From the NCBI GenBank assembly GCA_910586275.1, contig CAJUIM010000077.1, positions 1 to 17,724 of the forward strand: a stretch of DNA of 17,724 nucleotides. The letters are read 5' to 3'. Numbering within the stretch: position 1 is the first letter of the stretch; each line of letters starts with the position of its first letter. This document shows positions 1-6,422 of this stretch, piece by piece. Source of the DNA: an uncultured Lachnospiraceae bacterium (GTDB lineage: Bacteria > Bacillota > Clostridia > Lachnospirales > Lachnospiraceae). Below the pieces are notes generated by a model. That model did no database searches, was not told the DNA's origin, and was given only the letters and a program-made list of their open reading frames with translations. The translations under genes and the position numbers were made by a program.

Positions 1-189
1 TTGCAGAGTATCAAACATAGAAAACACTATGTTTTGACCCCAGCATCATGTCATTGCGTAAATGCCGGGTTTCTGTCGGACGAAGCCTGCGGGGAAGGAT
101 GGTTCACAGGGGCAATGATCGGTATATGCTGCCAGGATCTGACCGGGTTTGGAAAGTATGCGGATTTTGACTTTTTTGAGGTAAAATAA
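1..189 (+). CDS. C-terminal end of a GH43 beta-xylosidase-like glycoside hydrolase (partial, possibly a remnant)
   Basis: The frame is open from the left edge and stops with TAA at 187-189. The last 40 or so residues (LSDEAC, then FTGAMIGICCQDLTG, then KYADFDFFEVK) match the end of the C-terminal beta-sandwich domain of family 43 beta-xylosidases, which typically finish with FTGAFVG..CQDLSG..ADFDYFEY. Such enzymes release xylose from xylo-oligosaccharides, usually in the cytoplasm. The first 18 or so residues do not look like this domain, and their DNA folds into a tight inverted repeat (11-37). The piece may therefore be a truncated pseudogene rather than the end of an intact gene. The catalytic five-blade propeller would lie off the window. 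Family assignment is from recalled motif similarity; the intact or broken state cannot be decided here. Confidence 0.6.
   Translation: MQSIKHRKHYVLTPASCHCVNAGFLSDEACGEGWFTGAMIGICCQDLTGFGKYADFDFFEVK
11..37. repeat. Short inverted repeat at the left edge
   Basis: AAACATAG at 13-20 and CTATGTTT at 27-34 are perfect reverse complements separated by six bases. TC at 11-12 can pair with GA at 36-37 if T35 bulges out. The hairpin lies just upstream of the recognisable GH43 residues, where the open frame loses family resemblance. It may be part of an intergenic repeat that replaced the upstream part of the gene. Confidence 0.5.
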
Positions 190-213
190 CCGCGGACGGA
201 AAAATCAACTATG

Positions 214-254
214 AAAAGGGAATGCTTAGTGCTGCGGCATAGGCATTCCTTTTT
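214..254 (+). terminator. Rho-independent terminator after the GH43 fragment
   Basis: A 12-bp stem is formed by 214-225 and 243-254. It has one G-U pair, a 17-nt loop, and its 3' arm ends in a run of five T. It lies 25 nt after the GH43 stop codon and well before the arg promoter, so it separates the two transcription units. Confidence 0.8.
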
Positions 255-355
255 GCAGGTGAGAAAATTGAACATTAAGAAGGCGGATGAATGTCAAGCT
301 TAACAAATATTTTTCGGCATATTGTACGAATCGGAAATTTGTAGGACATTTTCTA

Positions 356-383
356 TTGAAGTAAGCCGAATATGTGGTAAAAT
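356..383 (+). promoter_or_regulatory. Predicted sigma-A promoter of the arg cluster
   Basis: The -35 element is TTGAAG at 356-361 and the -10 element is TAAAAT at 378-383, with a 16-nt spacer. TGG directly precedes the -10, giving an extended -10 (TGn). Transcription would start near 390, leaving a leader of about 170 nt before argJ. No convincing full ArgR operator overlaps it. Confidence 0.55.
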
Positions 384-388
384 AAAAA

Positions 389-562
389 ATGCACCGGTAA
401 AAGGGGCAGTGGCATTGGCTTTGTTCCGGCTGCTTCATGGAGGGAGCGGCAGGTGCATGCGAAGGAGAGGATCCAGACATAATATTGGGAGTATAAAGAA
501 AAACCATAAATTCAGATTTGGCCTGATGGAGGAAAAAGGATTTACGAAGGGAGAACATGGTT
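389..562 (+). other. Leader of argJ, no recognised riboswitch
   Basis: This untranslated stretch follows the predicted start site. ATGCACC at 389-395 can pair with GGTGCAT at 451-457, enclosing about 55 nt. Inside, GCTGCT at 430-435 can pair with AGCGGC at 446-451 as a competing stem. I do not see a T-box signature, a known amino-acid riboswitch or a hairpin followed by a T-run. An attenuator is possible but unsupported. Confidence 0.3.
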
Positions 563-1786
563 ATGGAAGTCATTACAGGCGGCGTGGCTGCGGCAAAAGG
601 ATTTGAGGCAGCCGGATATGAGGCGGGGATAAAATACGAGAACAGAAAAGATATGGCTTTGGTTTACAGTCAGAATCCTTGTGTGGCAGCAGGGGTTTTC
701 ACCAGTAATGTGGCAAAGGCGGCACCGGTGCGTTGGGATAAAAATGTAGTCACCAATTCCCCTTATGCGCAGGCGGTCATTGTGAATACGGGCATTGCCA
801 ATGCAGGCACCGGAACGGCAGGATATAACTGCTGCAGGCAGACGGCGGAATGCGTAGCGGAAGGGCTGGGCATTCCTTTGGACAGTGTGCTGGTAGCTTC
901 CACGGGCGTAATCGGCATGCAGATTCCCATGGATAAGATAACGGCGGGAATCGGAAACCTTATCGGCATGAAAACGGCAGGGGAACAGGCAGGGACAACG
1001 GCGGCGACTGCCATTATGACCACGGACACGGTGCCTAAGGAGGCAGCAGTCCGTTTGGAAATCGGCGGGAAGACGGTAACTGTCGGGGGGATGTGCAAAG
1101 GTTCCGGCATGATTCATCCGAATATGTCAACGATGCTGGGTTTTGTCACCACGGATCTTGCAATTTCCAAGCAGCTTCTGCAGGAAGCCCTGAGCATGGA
1201 TGTGCAGGATACGTTCAACATGGTGTCCATAGACGGGGATACCTCCACCAATGATACGTTGATTGTATTGGCTAACGGCATGGCCGGAAATGAAGAGATA
1301 ATAAATAAAGACGATAATTATTATAAATTTTTGGAAGCGCTCCACTATGTCAACGAGACGCTGGCAAAGAAAATGGCAGGGGACGGGGAAGGAGCCACTG
1401 CTTTGTTTGAAGCAAAGGTAATGAACGCGAAATCGAAAGAGGAAGCCAAGCTGCTGAGCAAATCCGTGATCTGCTCCAGCCTGACGAAAGCTGCGATTTT
1501 CGGTCATGACGCCAATTGGGGACGGATTTTATGCGCCCTTGGCAATGCAGGGGTGTCTTTTGACCCGGATAAAATAGACATTTATTTTGAGGGGGAAAGC
1601 GGCAGGATACAGATATGCAAAGAAGGAGTGGCCGCAGATTACAGCGAAGCGGAAGCCACGAAAATCCTTTCCGACCCGGAAGTGCGGGTCTTGGTAGACA
1701 TGAAAATGGGGGACGCACAGGCCTGTGCCTGGGGATGCGACCTGACTTACGATTATGTAAAGATTAATGCGGACTACCGTTCTTAA
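563..1786 (+). CDS. argJ: Bifunctional glutamate N-acetyltransferase / ornithine acetyltransferase
   Basis: ArgJ transfers the acetyl group of N-acetylornithine to glutamate, giving ornithine and N-acetylglutamate; many clostridial forms also use acetyl-CoA. It acts in the cytoplasm. The protein is about 407 residues, normal for the family. Visible hallmarks are the GGVAAAKGF start, VNTGIANAGTG, the oxyanion-hole motif STGVIG near residue 113, and KGSGMIHPNMSTML. In that last motif the Thr (about residue 190) is the nucleophile exposed by self-cleavage into alpha and beta chains. The C-terminus YVKINADYRS is typical and intact. I prefer the ATG at 563 over the one at 557, because the Shine-Dalgarno AAGGGAG (547-553) is 9 nt from 563 but only 3 nt from 557. 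It is the first gene of an arg cluster, followed by argB after about 125 nt with no terminator. Single-function versus bifunctional activity cannot be read from sequence alone. Confidence 0.95.
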   Translation: MEVITGGVAAAKGFEAAGYEAGIKYENRKDMALVYSQNPCVAAGVFTSNVAKAAPVRWDKNVVTNSPYAQAVIVNTGIANAGTGTAGYNCCRQTAECVAEGLGIPLDSVLVASTGVIGMQIPMDKITAGIGNLIGMKTAGEQAGTTAATAIMTTDTVPKEAAVRLEIGGKTVTVGGMCKGSGMIHPNMSTMLGFVTTDLAISKQLLQEALSMDVQDTFNMVSIDGDTSTNDTLIVLANGMAGNEEIINKDDNYYKFLEALHYVNETLAKKMAGDGEGATALFEAKVMNAKSKEEAKLLSKSVICSSLTKAAIFGHDANWGRILCALGNAGVSFDPDKIDIYFEGESGRIQICKEGVAADYSEAEATKILSDPEVRVLVDMKMGDAQACAWGCDLTYDYVKINADYRS

Positions 1787-1915
1787 GAAAATCTGCATAT
1801 GCTCCGGCAGCTGCGGACGGCAGGTTTATTTCCCTGATGTCCATTGCCTGCGGCAGGGCGTTGATTTTCGGACGGGCAGCAGGCGTTTCGGCGGAACAGT
1901 AAGGGAGATACAGTG

Positions 1916-2809
1916 ATGGACAAAGATATGACCGAGGTTATGAAAAAAGCGGAAGTGCTGATTGAAGCCCTTCCTTATATACAGAAATTCAACCGTAAAA
2001 TCATAGTGGTAAAATACGGTGGGAGTGCCATGAGCAATGAGGAACTGCAGAAGAATGTCATCAAGGATGTGACTTTGCTGAAGCTGGTTGGCTTTAAGCC
2101 GATTATTGTCCACGGGGGCGGCAAGGAAATCAGCCGGTGGGTCGGTAAGGTAGGGAAAGAGGCGCAGTTCGTCAACGGGCTGCGTGTCACGGATGCGGAA
2201 ACTATGGAAATTGCAGAGATGGTACTTTCCAAAGTGAATAAAAGTCTGGTTACCATGGTGCAGGAACTGGGAGTGAAAGCGGTGGGCATCAGCGGGAAAG
2301 ACGGAGGCCTGCTCACGGTGGACAAGAAGTATTCCGACGGCAAGGATATCGGCTTCGTAGGCGATATTAAGGAAGTGAATCCTAAAATACTGTATGATTT
2401 ACTGGAAAAGGATTTCCTGCCTATCGTGGCGCCTATTGGCTTGGACCGCCATTTTAAGACATTCAATATCAATGCCGATGATGCTGCATGTGCCATAGCA
2501 AAGGCAGTGCAGGCGGAGAAACTGGCTTTCCTGACGGATATTGAAGGGCTTTATAAGGACATTGACGATAAAAGTTCTTTTATTTCAAGGCTGCGTGCTT
2601 CCGAGGCCGACCGGCTGATTGCGGATGGCTTTATCGGCGGCGGCATGCTTCCCAAGCTGACCAACTGTACATCGGCAATCCGCAACGGAGTGAGCCGTGT
2701 GCATATACTGGACGGAAGGATTCCCCATTGCCTGCTGCTGGAAATATTTACGAACCATGGAGTGGGCACTGTTTTGCTGAAAGACGAAGACGATATAGAG
2801 CATATCTGA
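1916..2809 (+). CDS. argB: Acetylglutamate kinase, probably arginine-inhibited
   Basis: ArgB phosphorylates N-acetylglutamate with ATP, the second step of ornithine synthesis. The protein has about 297 residues. Motifs are KYGGSAM (K33), the glycine-rich HGGGKEIS near residues 66-73, NINADDAACAIA and IGGGMLPKL. All belong to the amino-acid kinase fold. The N-terminal helix before the kinase core (KAEVLIEALPYIQKF) and the C-terminal LLLEIFTNHGVGT stretch are features of hexameric, arginine-sensitive kinases such as those of Thermotoga and Pseudomonas. This fits a pathway with ArgJ, where ArgB is the usual feedback point. ATG 1916 is chosen over the GTG at 1913 because AAGGGAG (1901-1907) lies 8 nt upstream of it. 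The HGGGKE variant replaces the more common HGGGPE. Confidence 0.95.
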   Translation: MDKDMTEVMKKAEVLIEALPYIQKFNRKIIVVKYGGSAMSNEELQKNVIKDVTLLKLVGFKPIIVHGGGKEISRWVGKVGKEAQFVNGLRVTDAETMEIAEMVLSKVNKSLVTMVQELGVKAVGISGKDGGLLTVDKKYSDGKDIGFVGDIKEVNPKILYDLLEKDFLPIVAPIGLDRHFKTFNINADDAACAIAKAVQAEKLAFLTDIEGLYKDIDDKSSFISRLRASEADRLIADGFIGGGMLPKLTNCTSAIRNGVSRVHILDGRIPHCLLLEIFTNHGVGTVLLKDEDDIEHI

Positions 2810-2842
2810 AAAGGATTCGGGATAGATAGGAAGACTTGAAAT

Positions 2843-2863
2843 AGGCCGGGTGATGCCCGGTCT
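2843..2863 (+). other. Intercistronic hairpin between argB and argD
   Basis: AGGCCGGG (2843-2850) pairs with CCCGGTCT (2856-2863) around a 5-nt loop, giving 8 bp with one G-U. No T-run follows, so it is unlikely to terminate transcription. It may mark RNA processing or protect one part of the arg message. Confidence 0.5.
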
Positions 2864-2904
2864 GAAAAGAGACACTGTTCACATACGGAAGGGCATGGGA
2901 AAAG

Positions 2905-2968
2905 CGGAATGGACGGAAGGAACGGAAGGAATAATGGTACGGATGGAATGAATGGAATTAGCGGAATG
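2905..2968 (+). repeat. Imperfect 9-nt tandem tract at the start of argD
   Basis: The sequence is a run of GGAATGGAC-like and GGAAGGAAC-like units with a period of about nine bases, including GGATGGAAT and GAATGGAAT. In the argD frame it encodes Gly/Asn/Asp-rich three-residue units such as MDG, RNG, GMN and GIS. Unit boundaries are imperfect, and one unit is a base short. Confidence 0.6.
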
Positions 2969-4147
2969 AAACAATACATAGAGGAAGCGGAGCAAGTGCT
3001 TCTCCATACCTACAACAGGTATCAGATTGTGCTGGACCGGGGAGACGGAGTGCATTTGTATGATCTGAACGGCAAAGAGTATTTGGATTTTGCGGCGGGG
3101 ATTGCCGTATTTGCTTTAGGGTATCATAATAAGGCTTACAACGATGCCCTAAAGGCACAGATCGATAAATTAATCCATACTTCCAATTATTATTATAATG
3201 TGCCTGCGGTGGAGGCCGCCAGGAAAATCAAAAAAGCATCGGGGATGGATCGGGTATTTTTTACCAACAGCGGTGCGGAGGCAGTGGAGGGAGCCATTAA
3301 GGCGGCCAGGAAATATGCTTATCTGAAAGACGGATGTGCCGATCATGAAATCATAGCCATGGAGCATTCTTTTCACGGAAGGACGTTCGGGGCACTGTCT
3401 GTAACAGGGAATCCCAAATATCGGGAGGCCTTTGAGCCGATGATCGGCAATGTGAAGTTTGCCCGGATGAATGATTTCGGCAGCGTGGAAGCGTTGGTGA
3501 ATGATAAAACGTGTGCTATTATATTTGAAACCGTACAGGGGGAAGGCGGAATCTATCCGGCCGAAAAGGAATTTATGGAGCAGGTCAAGTCACTTTGCGA
3601 AGAAAAGGATATCCTGCTGATTTTGGATGAGATACAGTGCGGCATGGGGCGTACCGGATATATGTATGCATGGCAGAAGTACGGCGTGAAGCCCGATATT
3701 ATGACGACGGCGAAAGCGCTTGGCTGCGGCATCCCGGTAGGGGCTTTCCTGATGACGGAGAAGGTAGCGGCTCATTCCCTGTCCAGCGGGGATCATGGGA
3801 CGACTTACGGCGGAAACCCTTTGGCTGCCGCCGCGGTGGGCAAAGTGCTGGATTTATTTGAAGAGAACCATATTACAGACCATGTGAAGGAAGTGGCTCC
3901 GTATTTGGAGGAGAAACTGGAGGAACTGGCAGAGAAGCATGATTTTATAGAATGCAGGCGCGGCGTGGGTCTGATGCAGGGACTTGTATTTCACAGGCCG
4001 GTGGGGGATGTGATTGTAAGGGCTTTGGAAAACGGATTGATTTTAATTAATGCCGGGACAAACATTATCCGTTTCGTGCCGCCCTTGATTATTACCCGGG
4101 AAGATGTGGATACTATGATCGAAAGGCTGGAAAGAAGTTTGGTTTGA
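2909..4147 (+). CDS. argD: Acetylornithine aminotransferase (PLP-dependent)
   Basis: ArgD makes N-acetylornithine from N-acetylglutamate semialdehyde and glutamate. It is a class-III aminotransferase of about 412 residues from this start. Visible motifs are NSGAEAVEGAIKAAR (phosphate binding), FHGRTFGALS, ILDEIQCGMGRTG (Asp contacts the pyridine nitrogen), MTTAKALGCGIPVGA with the Schiff-base Lys at about residue 269, and GTTYGGNPLA. The start is uncertain. The family core begins at MKQYIEEAEQVLLHTYNRY, whose ATG is at 2966 but has only a weak ribosome site. The ATG at 2909 has GGGAAAAG 5-12 nt upstream and adds 19 Gly/Asn-rich residues encoded by the 9-nt repeat tract; ATG 2948 is also in frame. 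It lies 99 nt after argB and 28 nt before the solute-binding protein gene. Ornithine or succinylornithine use cannot be excluded, but the arg context favours ArgD. Confidence 0.93.
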   Translation: MDGRNGRNNGTDGMNGISGMKQYIEEAEQVLLHTYNRYQIVLDRGDGVHLYDLNGKEYLDFAAGIAVFALGYHNKAYNDALKAQIDKLIHTSNYYYNVPAVEAARKIKKASGMDRVFFTNSGAEAVEGAIKAARKYAYLKDGCADHEIIAMEHSFHGRTFGALSVTGNPKYREAFEPMIGNVKFARMNDFGSVEALVNDKTCAIIFETVQGEGGIYPAEKEFMEQVKSLCEEKDILLILDEIQCGMGRTGYMYAWQKYGVKPDIMTTAKALGCGIPVGAFLMTEKVAAHSLSSGDHGTTYGGNPLAAAAVGKVLDLFEENHITDHVKEVAPYLEEKLEELAEKHDFIECRRGVGLMQGLVFHRPVGDVIVRALENGLILINAGTNIIRFVPPLIITREDVDTMIERLERSLV

Positions 4148-4175
4148 GACAGAAAGGCGGACAGAGGAGAAGAGC

Positions 4176-5756
4176 ATGGGGCTTAAGAAAAGAATTCTGA
4201 CGGCAGCTGTACTGACATGTGCGGCTGCCGCCGTATTGCTGATAGGGGTTTCGGGAAAGAATGTCAGTGAGGAGAGGGAGGAATCGATTTTTGCAAGACA
4301 GAAGGAAACCCTCTATTTCTGGTATGCGGATGCGGCATTGACCGATTATCTGAACAGTGCGGCAGTGGCTTACGGAGAAGAGCATGACGACGTAAGGGTG
4401 GTTCCGGTACTTGCGTCCGGCTTGGAATATCTGGAATCCATCAATAAGGCTTCCATTCAGTCGGAGACGCCGCCGGATTTGTATATTGTCAGCAACGATT
4501 CCTTGGAAAAGGCTTTTCTGGCAGGGCTGGCAAGCCCGGTTTCGGAAAGCAGATGGAATGCGGTGAAAGAAGATTATCCGGATGCGGCCCGTTTGGCAGT
4601 GACTTATAAGAACAAGGCGATAGGCTATCCGTTTTATTTCGAGACTAGCGCGCTTCTCTATAACAGAACTTATTTGGAAGATTTTGCGAGGAAGCAGATC
4701 GAGGAGGAGCAGGATGCGGCCGCCGCGGAAGAAGCCATGGCACAGTTGGAAGCCAACGGTCCGGAAGGCAGCGGGGAAGCCGGCGGGCAGCCGGCGGACG
4801 GCCAGGAATCAGCAGACAGCGGGCAGCCGGCAGATGGGGCGGAAGGGGACGGCGGATTTGACCGAGAGGTGGAGGAACGGGTAAAGTCCATGCTGCCCGA
4901 TACCATTGACGATATCCTGAATTTTGCCAATGAATATGACGCGCCGGAGCAGGTGGAGGCCATATTCAAATGGGATGTGACGGACATCTTTTATAACTAC
5001 TTTTTTGTCGGCAACTATCTGAACGTGGGAGGCAGTGCCGGGGACAGCACGGAAAATATGAATATCTATAATCGGGATGCCATTGACTGCCTGAAAGTAT
5101 ATCAGGATCTGAATCAGTTTTTCTCCATAGATACAAAGGAAATCAGCTATGAGGGAGTGCTGAATGATTTTATGGCAGGGAAGATTGTATTTACGGTGGC
5201 AACCACGGATTCGGTGGCGAAGCTGGAGGAAGCGAAGGGAAACGGGACATTTGCCTATGAATACAGCATCGCAAAGACACCGGATATCAATGAACGGCTG
5301 CTCACCCGTTCTTTGTCCGTGACAAATTGCGTGGTAGTCAACGGATATTCCGACAGACAGGAATTGGCTTCGGATTTTGCCCGTTTCCTTACCTGTGATT
5401 ATACGGACACGCTATATTCCAGAACGGGAAAGGTGGCGGCCCGCTATGGCGTGGACTATGGGAACGGCAATCTGCAGCAGTTTGTCAGTGAATACGAGAT
5501 TTCCGTGCCTATGCCGAAGATGGTGGAAACAAGCAATTTCTGGGTGGAACTGGAGATAGCGTTTGCCCAGATTTGGGACGGTGCGGATGCCAATGGGCGG
5601 CTGAAGGAACTGTCGGAGCAGATTATGACCCAGGTTACCGGGGAGCCTTATATGGAGACGGCAATAGAGGAAGAGACAGAGGAAGAGGAAGAGGTGGAGT
5701 ACTTGGATGAAGATGCTTTGCGGGAGGAAGCGCAGAGCGAAAGTATGTCTGAATAA
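4176..5756 (+). CDS. Orphan membrane-anchored extracellular solute-binding protein (family 1-like)
   Basis: The 526-residue protein starts with a basic, hydrophobic segment (residues 4-25) that can act as a signal peptide or uncleaved anchor. Cys15 is preceded by Thr, so it is not a good lipobox. The body resembles MalE-type solute-binding proteins: LYFWYADAALTDYLN near 46, PPDLYIVSNDSLEKAF near 99, KAIGYPFYFETSALLYNRTY near 147, then PDTIDDILNFANEYD near 241. Between the last two, about residues 172-240 form an inserted Glu/Ala helix and a Gly/Pro/Asp-rich stretch with GQPADG twice. The C-terminus (about 494-526) is strongly acidic. It has a strong Shine-Dalgarno (AGAGGAGA, 4163-4170) and lies 28 nt after argD, so it is probably cotranscribed with the arg genes. 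No ABC permease or ATPase is nearby. The ligand is unknown; sugar, peptide or a sensory role are all possible. Confidence 0.75.
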   Translation: MGLKKRILTAAVLTCAAAAVLLIGVSGKNVSEEREESIFARQKETLYFWYADAALTDYLNSAAVAYGEEHDDVRVVPVLASGLEYLESINKASIQSETPPDLYIVSNDSLEKAFLAGLASPVSESRWNAVKEDYPDAARLAVTYKNKAIGYPFYFETSALLYNRTYLEDFARKQIEEEQDAAAAEEAMAQLEANGPEGSGEAGGQPADGQESADSGQPADGAEGDGGFDREVEERVKSMLPDTIDDILNFANEYDAPEQVEAIFKWDVTDIFYNYFFVGNYLNVGGSAGDSTENMNIYNRDAIDCLKVYQDLNQFFSIDTKEISYEGVLNDFMAGKIVFTVATTDSVAKLEEAKGNGTFAYEYSIAKTPDINERLLTRSLSVTNCVVVNGYSDRQELASDFARFLTCDYTDTLYSRTGKVAARYGVDYGNGNLQQFVSEYEISVPMPKMVETSNFWVELEIAFAQIWDGADANGRLKELSEQIMTQVTGEPYMETAIEEETEEEEEVEYLDEDALREEAQSESMSE

Positions 5757-5766
5757 AATTAGGGTT

Positions 5767-5782
5767 CCGGCGTTTTTTTAAG
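5767..5782 (+). repeat. Possible decayed fragment of the intergenic element seen near relQ
   Basis: Fourteen of 16 bases here match the stretch that precedes the 55-nt element on the minus strand at the right edge (minus strand, about 17702-17687). The shared part is CCGGCGTTTTT, then AAG. Much of it is a T-run, so this may be coincidence. Confidence 0.25.
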
Positions 5783-5799
5783 TTCGGCGGACAGTGAAT

Positions 5800-5885
5800 A
5801 GAAATCCGGTCATATGGGTAAAAATATTAAGGCAGGCAATGACTGTAATTATAATATTTTGGAGGACCCATATGATTGGATTTTT
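5800..5885 (+). promoter_or_regulatory. Long hairpin enclosing the ribosome site and start codon of the DMT transporter gene
   Basis: Bases 5800-5819 can pair without a gap with 5866-5885: 20 bp, of which 17 are Watson-Crick and three G-U. Directly inside, 5821-5829 pairs perfectly with 5852-5860 (9 bp), leaving a 22-nt loop. The Shine-Dalgarno GGAGG (5861-5865) sits as a bulge between the two stems. The ATG at 5872 is buried in the outer stem. The three G-U pairs suit an RNA structure. It could control translation when the gene is read from upstream. No known riboswitch class is recognised. Confidence 0.6.
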
Positions 5886-6303
5886 TATTGCATTAATTTC
5901 GGGAGCGTTGATGAGCGTGCAGGGGGTGTTCAATACACAGGTAACGAAGTCCTCAAGCATTTGGACGGCAAGCGCGTTTGTGCAGTTTACGGCGCTTCTT
6001 GTCTGTCTTGGGGCATGGGCGGCGGCAGACCGGTCATCCTTTGGGGCAATCTTCAGGACCGAGCCAAAGTATATGCTTTTGGGCGGAGCGATCGGGGCGT
6101 TCATTACCTATACGGTAATTAGAAGTATGGATATGCTGGGACCTGCCAAGGCGGTGATGCTGATTGTCATCGCACAGCTTATCGTGGCCTATATTATAGA
6201 GATATTCGGGTGGTTCGGCGTAGAAAAGCAGCCTTTGGAGTGGCGGAAGCTCATTGGGATGGCAGCGGCAATCGTCGGTATCATTATTTTTAAATGGAAA
6301 TAG
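5872..6303 (+). CDS. Small DMT-superfamily membrane protein, YdcZ/DUF606 type
   Basis: The product has 143 residues and four or five hydrophobic helices: MIGFFIALISGALMSVQGVFN at the start, then segments near residues 36-52, 63-82, 90-110 and 124-141. The opening motif (GALMSVQGVFNTQV) and the GAIGAF..Y stretch fit the DUF606/YdcZ family of the drug/metabolite transporter superfamily, whose members are about 145 residues and often act as pairs. The substrate is not known. The frame is open upstream to GTG 5794, but the ATG at 5872 has a clear GGAGG six bases upstream, and the family homology starts exactly there. The gene stands alone between the orphan solute-binding protein (115 nt upstream) and the comEA-like gene. 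Its initiation region is enclosed in a large hairpin (5800-5885). Confidence 0.85.
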   Translation: MIGFFIALISGALMSVQGVFNTQVTKSSSIWTASAFVQFTALLVCLGAWAAADRSSFGAIFRTEPKYMLLGGAIGAFITYTVIRSMDMLGPAKAVMLIVIAQLIVAYIIEIFGWFGVEKQPLEWRKLIGMAAAIVGIIIFKWK

Positions 6304-6315
6304 GGGAAAAGATAC

Positions 6316-6344
6316 TTGCGCAAGCGGGATAATTACTTTACAAT
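6316..6344 (+). promoter_or_regulatory. Candidate promoter for the comEA-to-comEC cluster
   Basis: TACAAT at 6339-6344 is a good -10 element. TTGCGC at 6316-6321 is only a three-of-six -35 match, at 17-nt spacing. The -35 overlaps a perfect 10-bp palindrome CTTGCGCAAG (6315-6324), which might be an operator. There is no clear terminator between the DMT gene and this site, so read-through is also possible. Confidence 0.35.
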
Positions 6345-6422
6345 AAAATAGCAGTCGCATAGAGGGGTCTTCCTGAAAAAAGTCAGTGCCGTAAGGGCAT
6401 GTTAAGAAAAGAAAGGGAAACT

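Noticed and set aside
505..515. CATAAATTCAG resembling half of an ArgR operator
   Set aside because: Only the right half resembles the operator consensus; the left half does not match, and it lies far downstream of the predicted promoter.
542..1117. 191-codon minus-strand ORF over argJ
   Set aside because: Shadow of argJ with no recognisable domain or start site.
5850..5855. TATAAT as a promoter for the DMT transporter gene
   Set aside because: Transcription would begin within the Shine-Dalgarno itself, there is no -35 element, and the bases are explained as the 3' arm of the inner hairpin stem.
5794..5871. Upstream in-frame extension of the DMT transporter (GTG 5794)
   Set aside because: No suitable ribosome site, the residues do not look like the family, and ATG 5872 has GGAGG at ideal spacing.
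6383..6400. CAGTGCCGTAAGGGC resembling the edge of repeat copy B
   Set aside because: Similarity is about ten bases with indels, too weak to call another copy.
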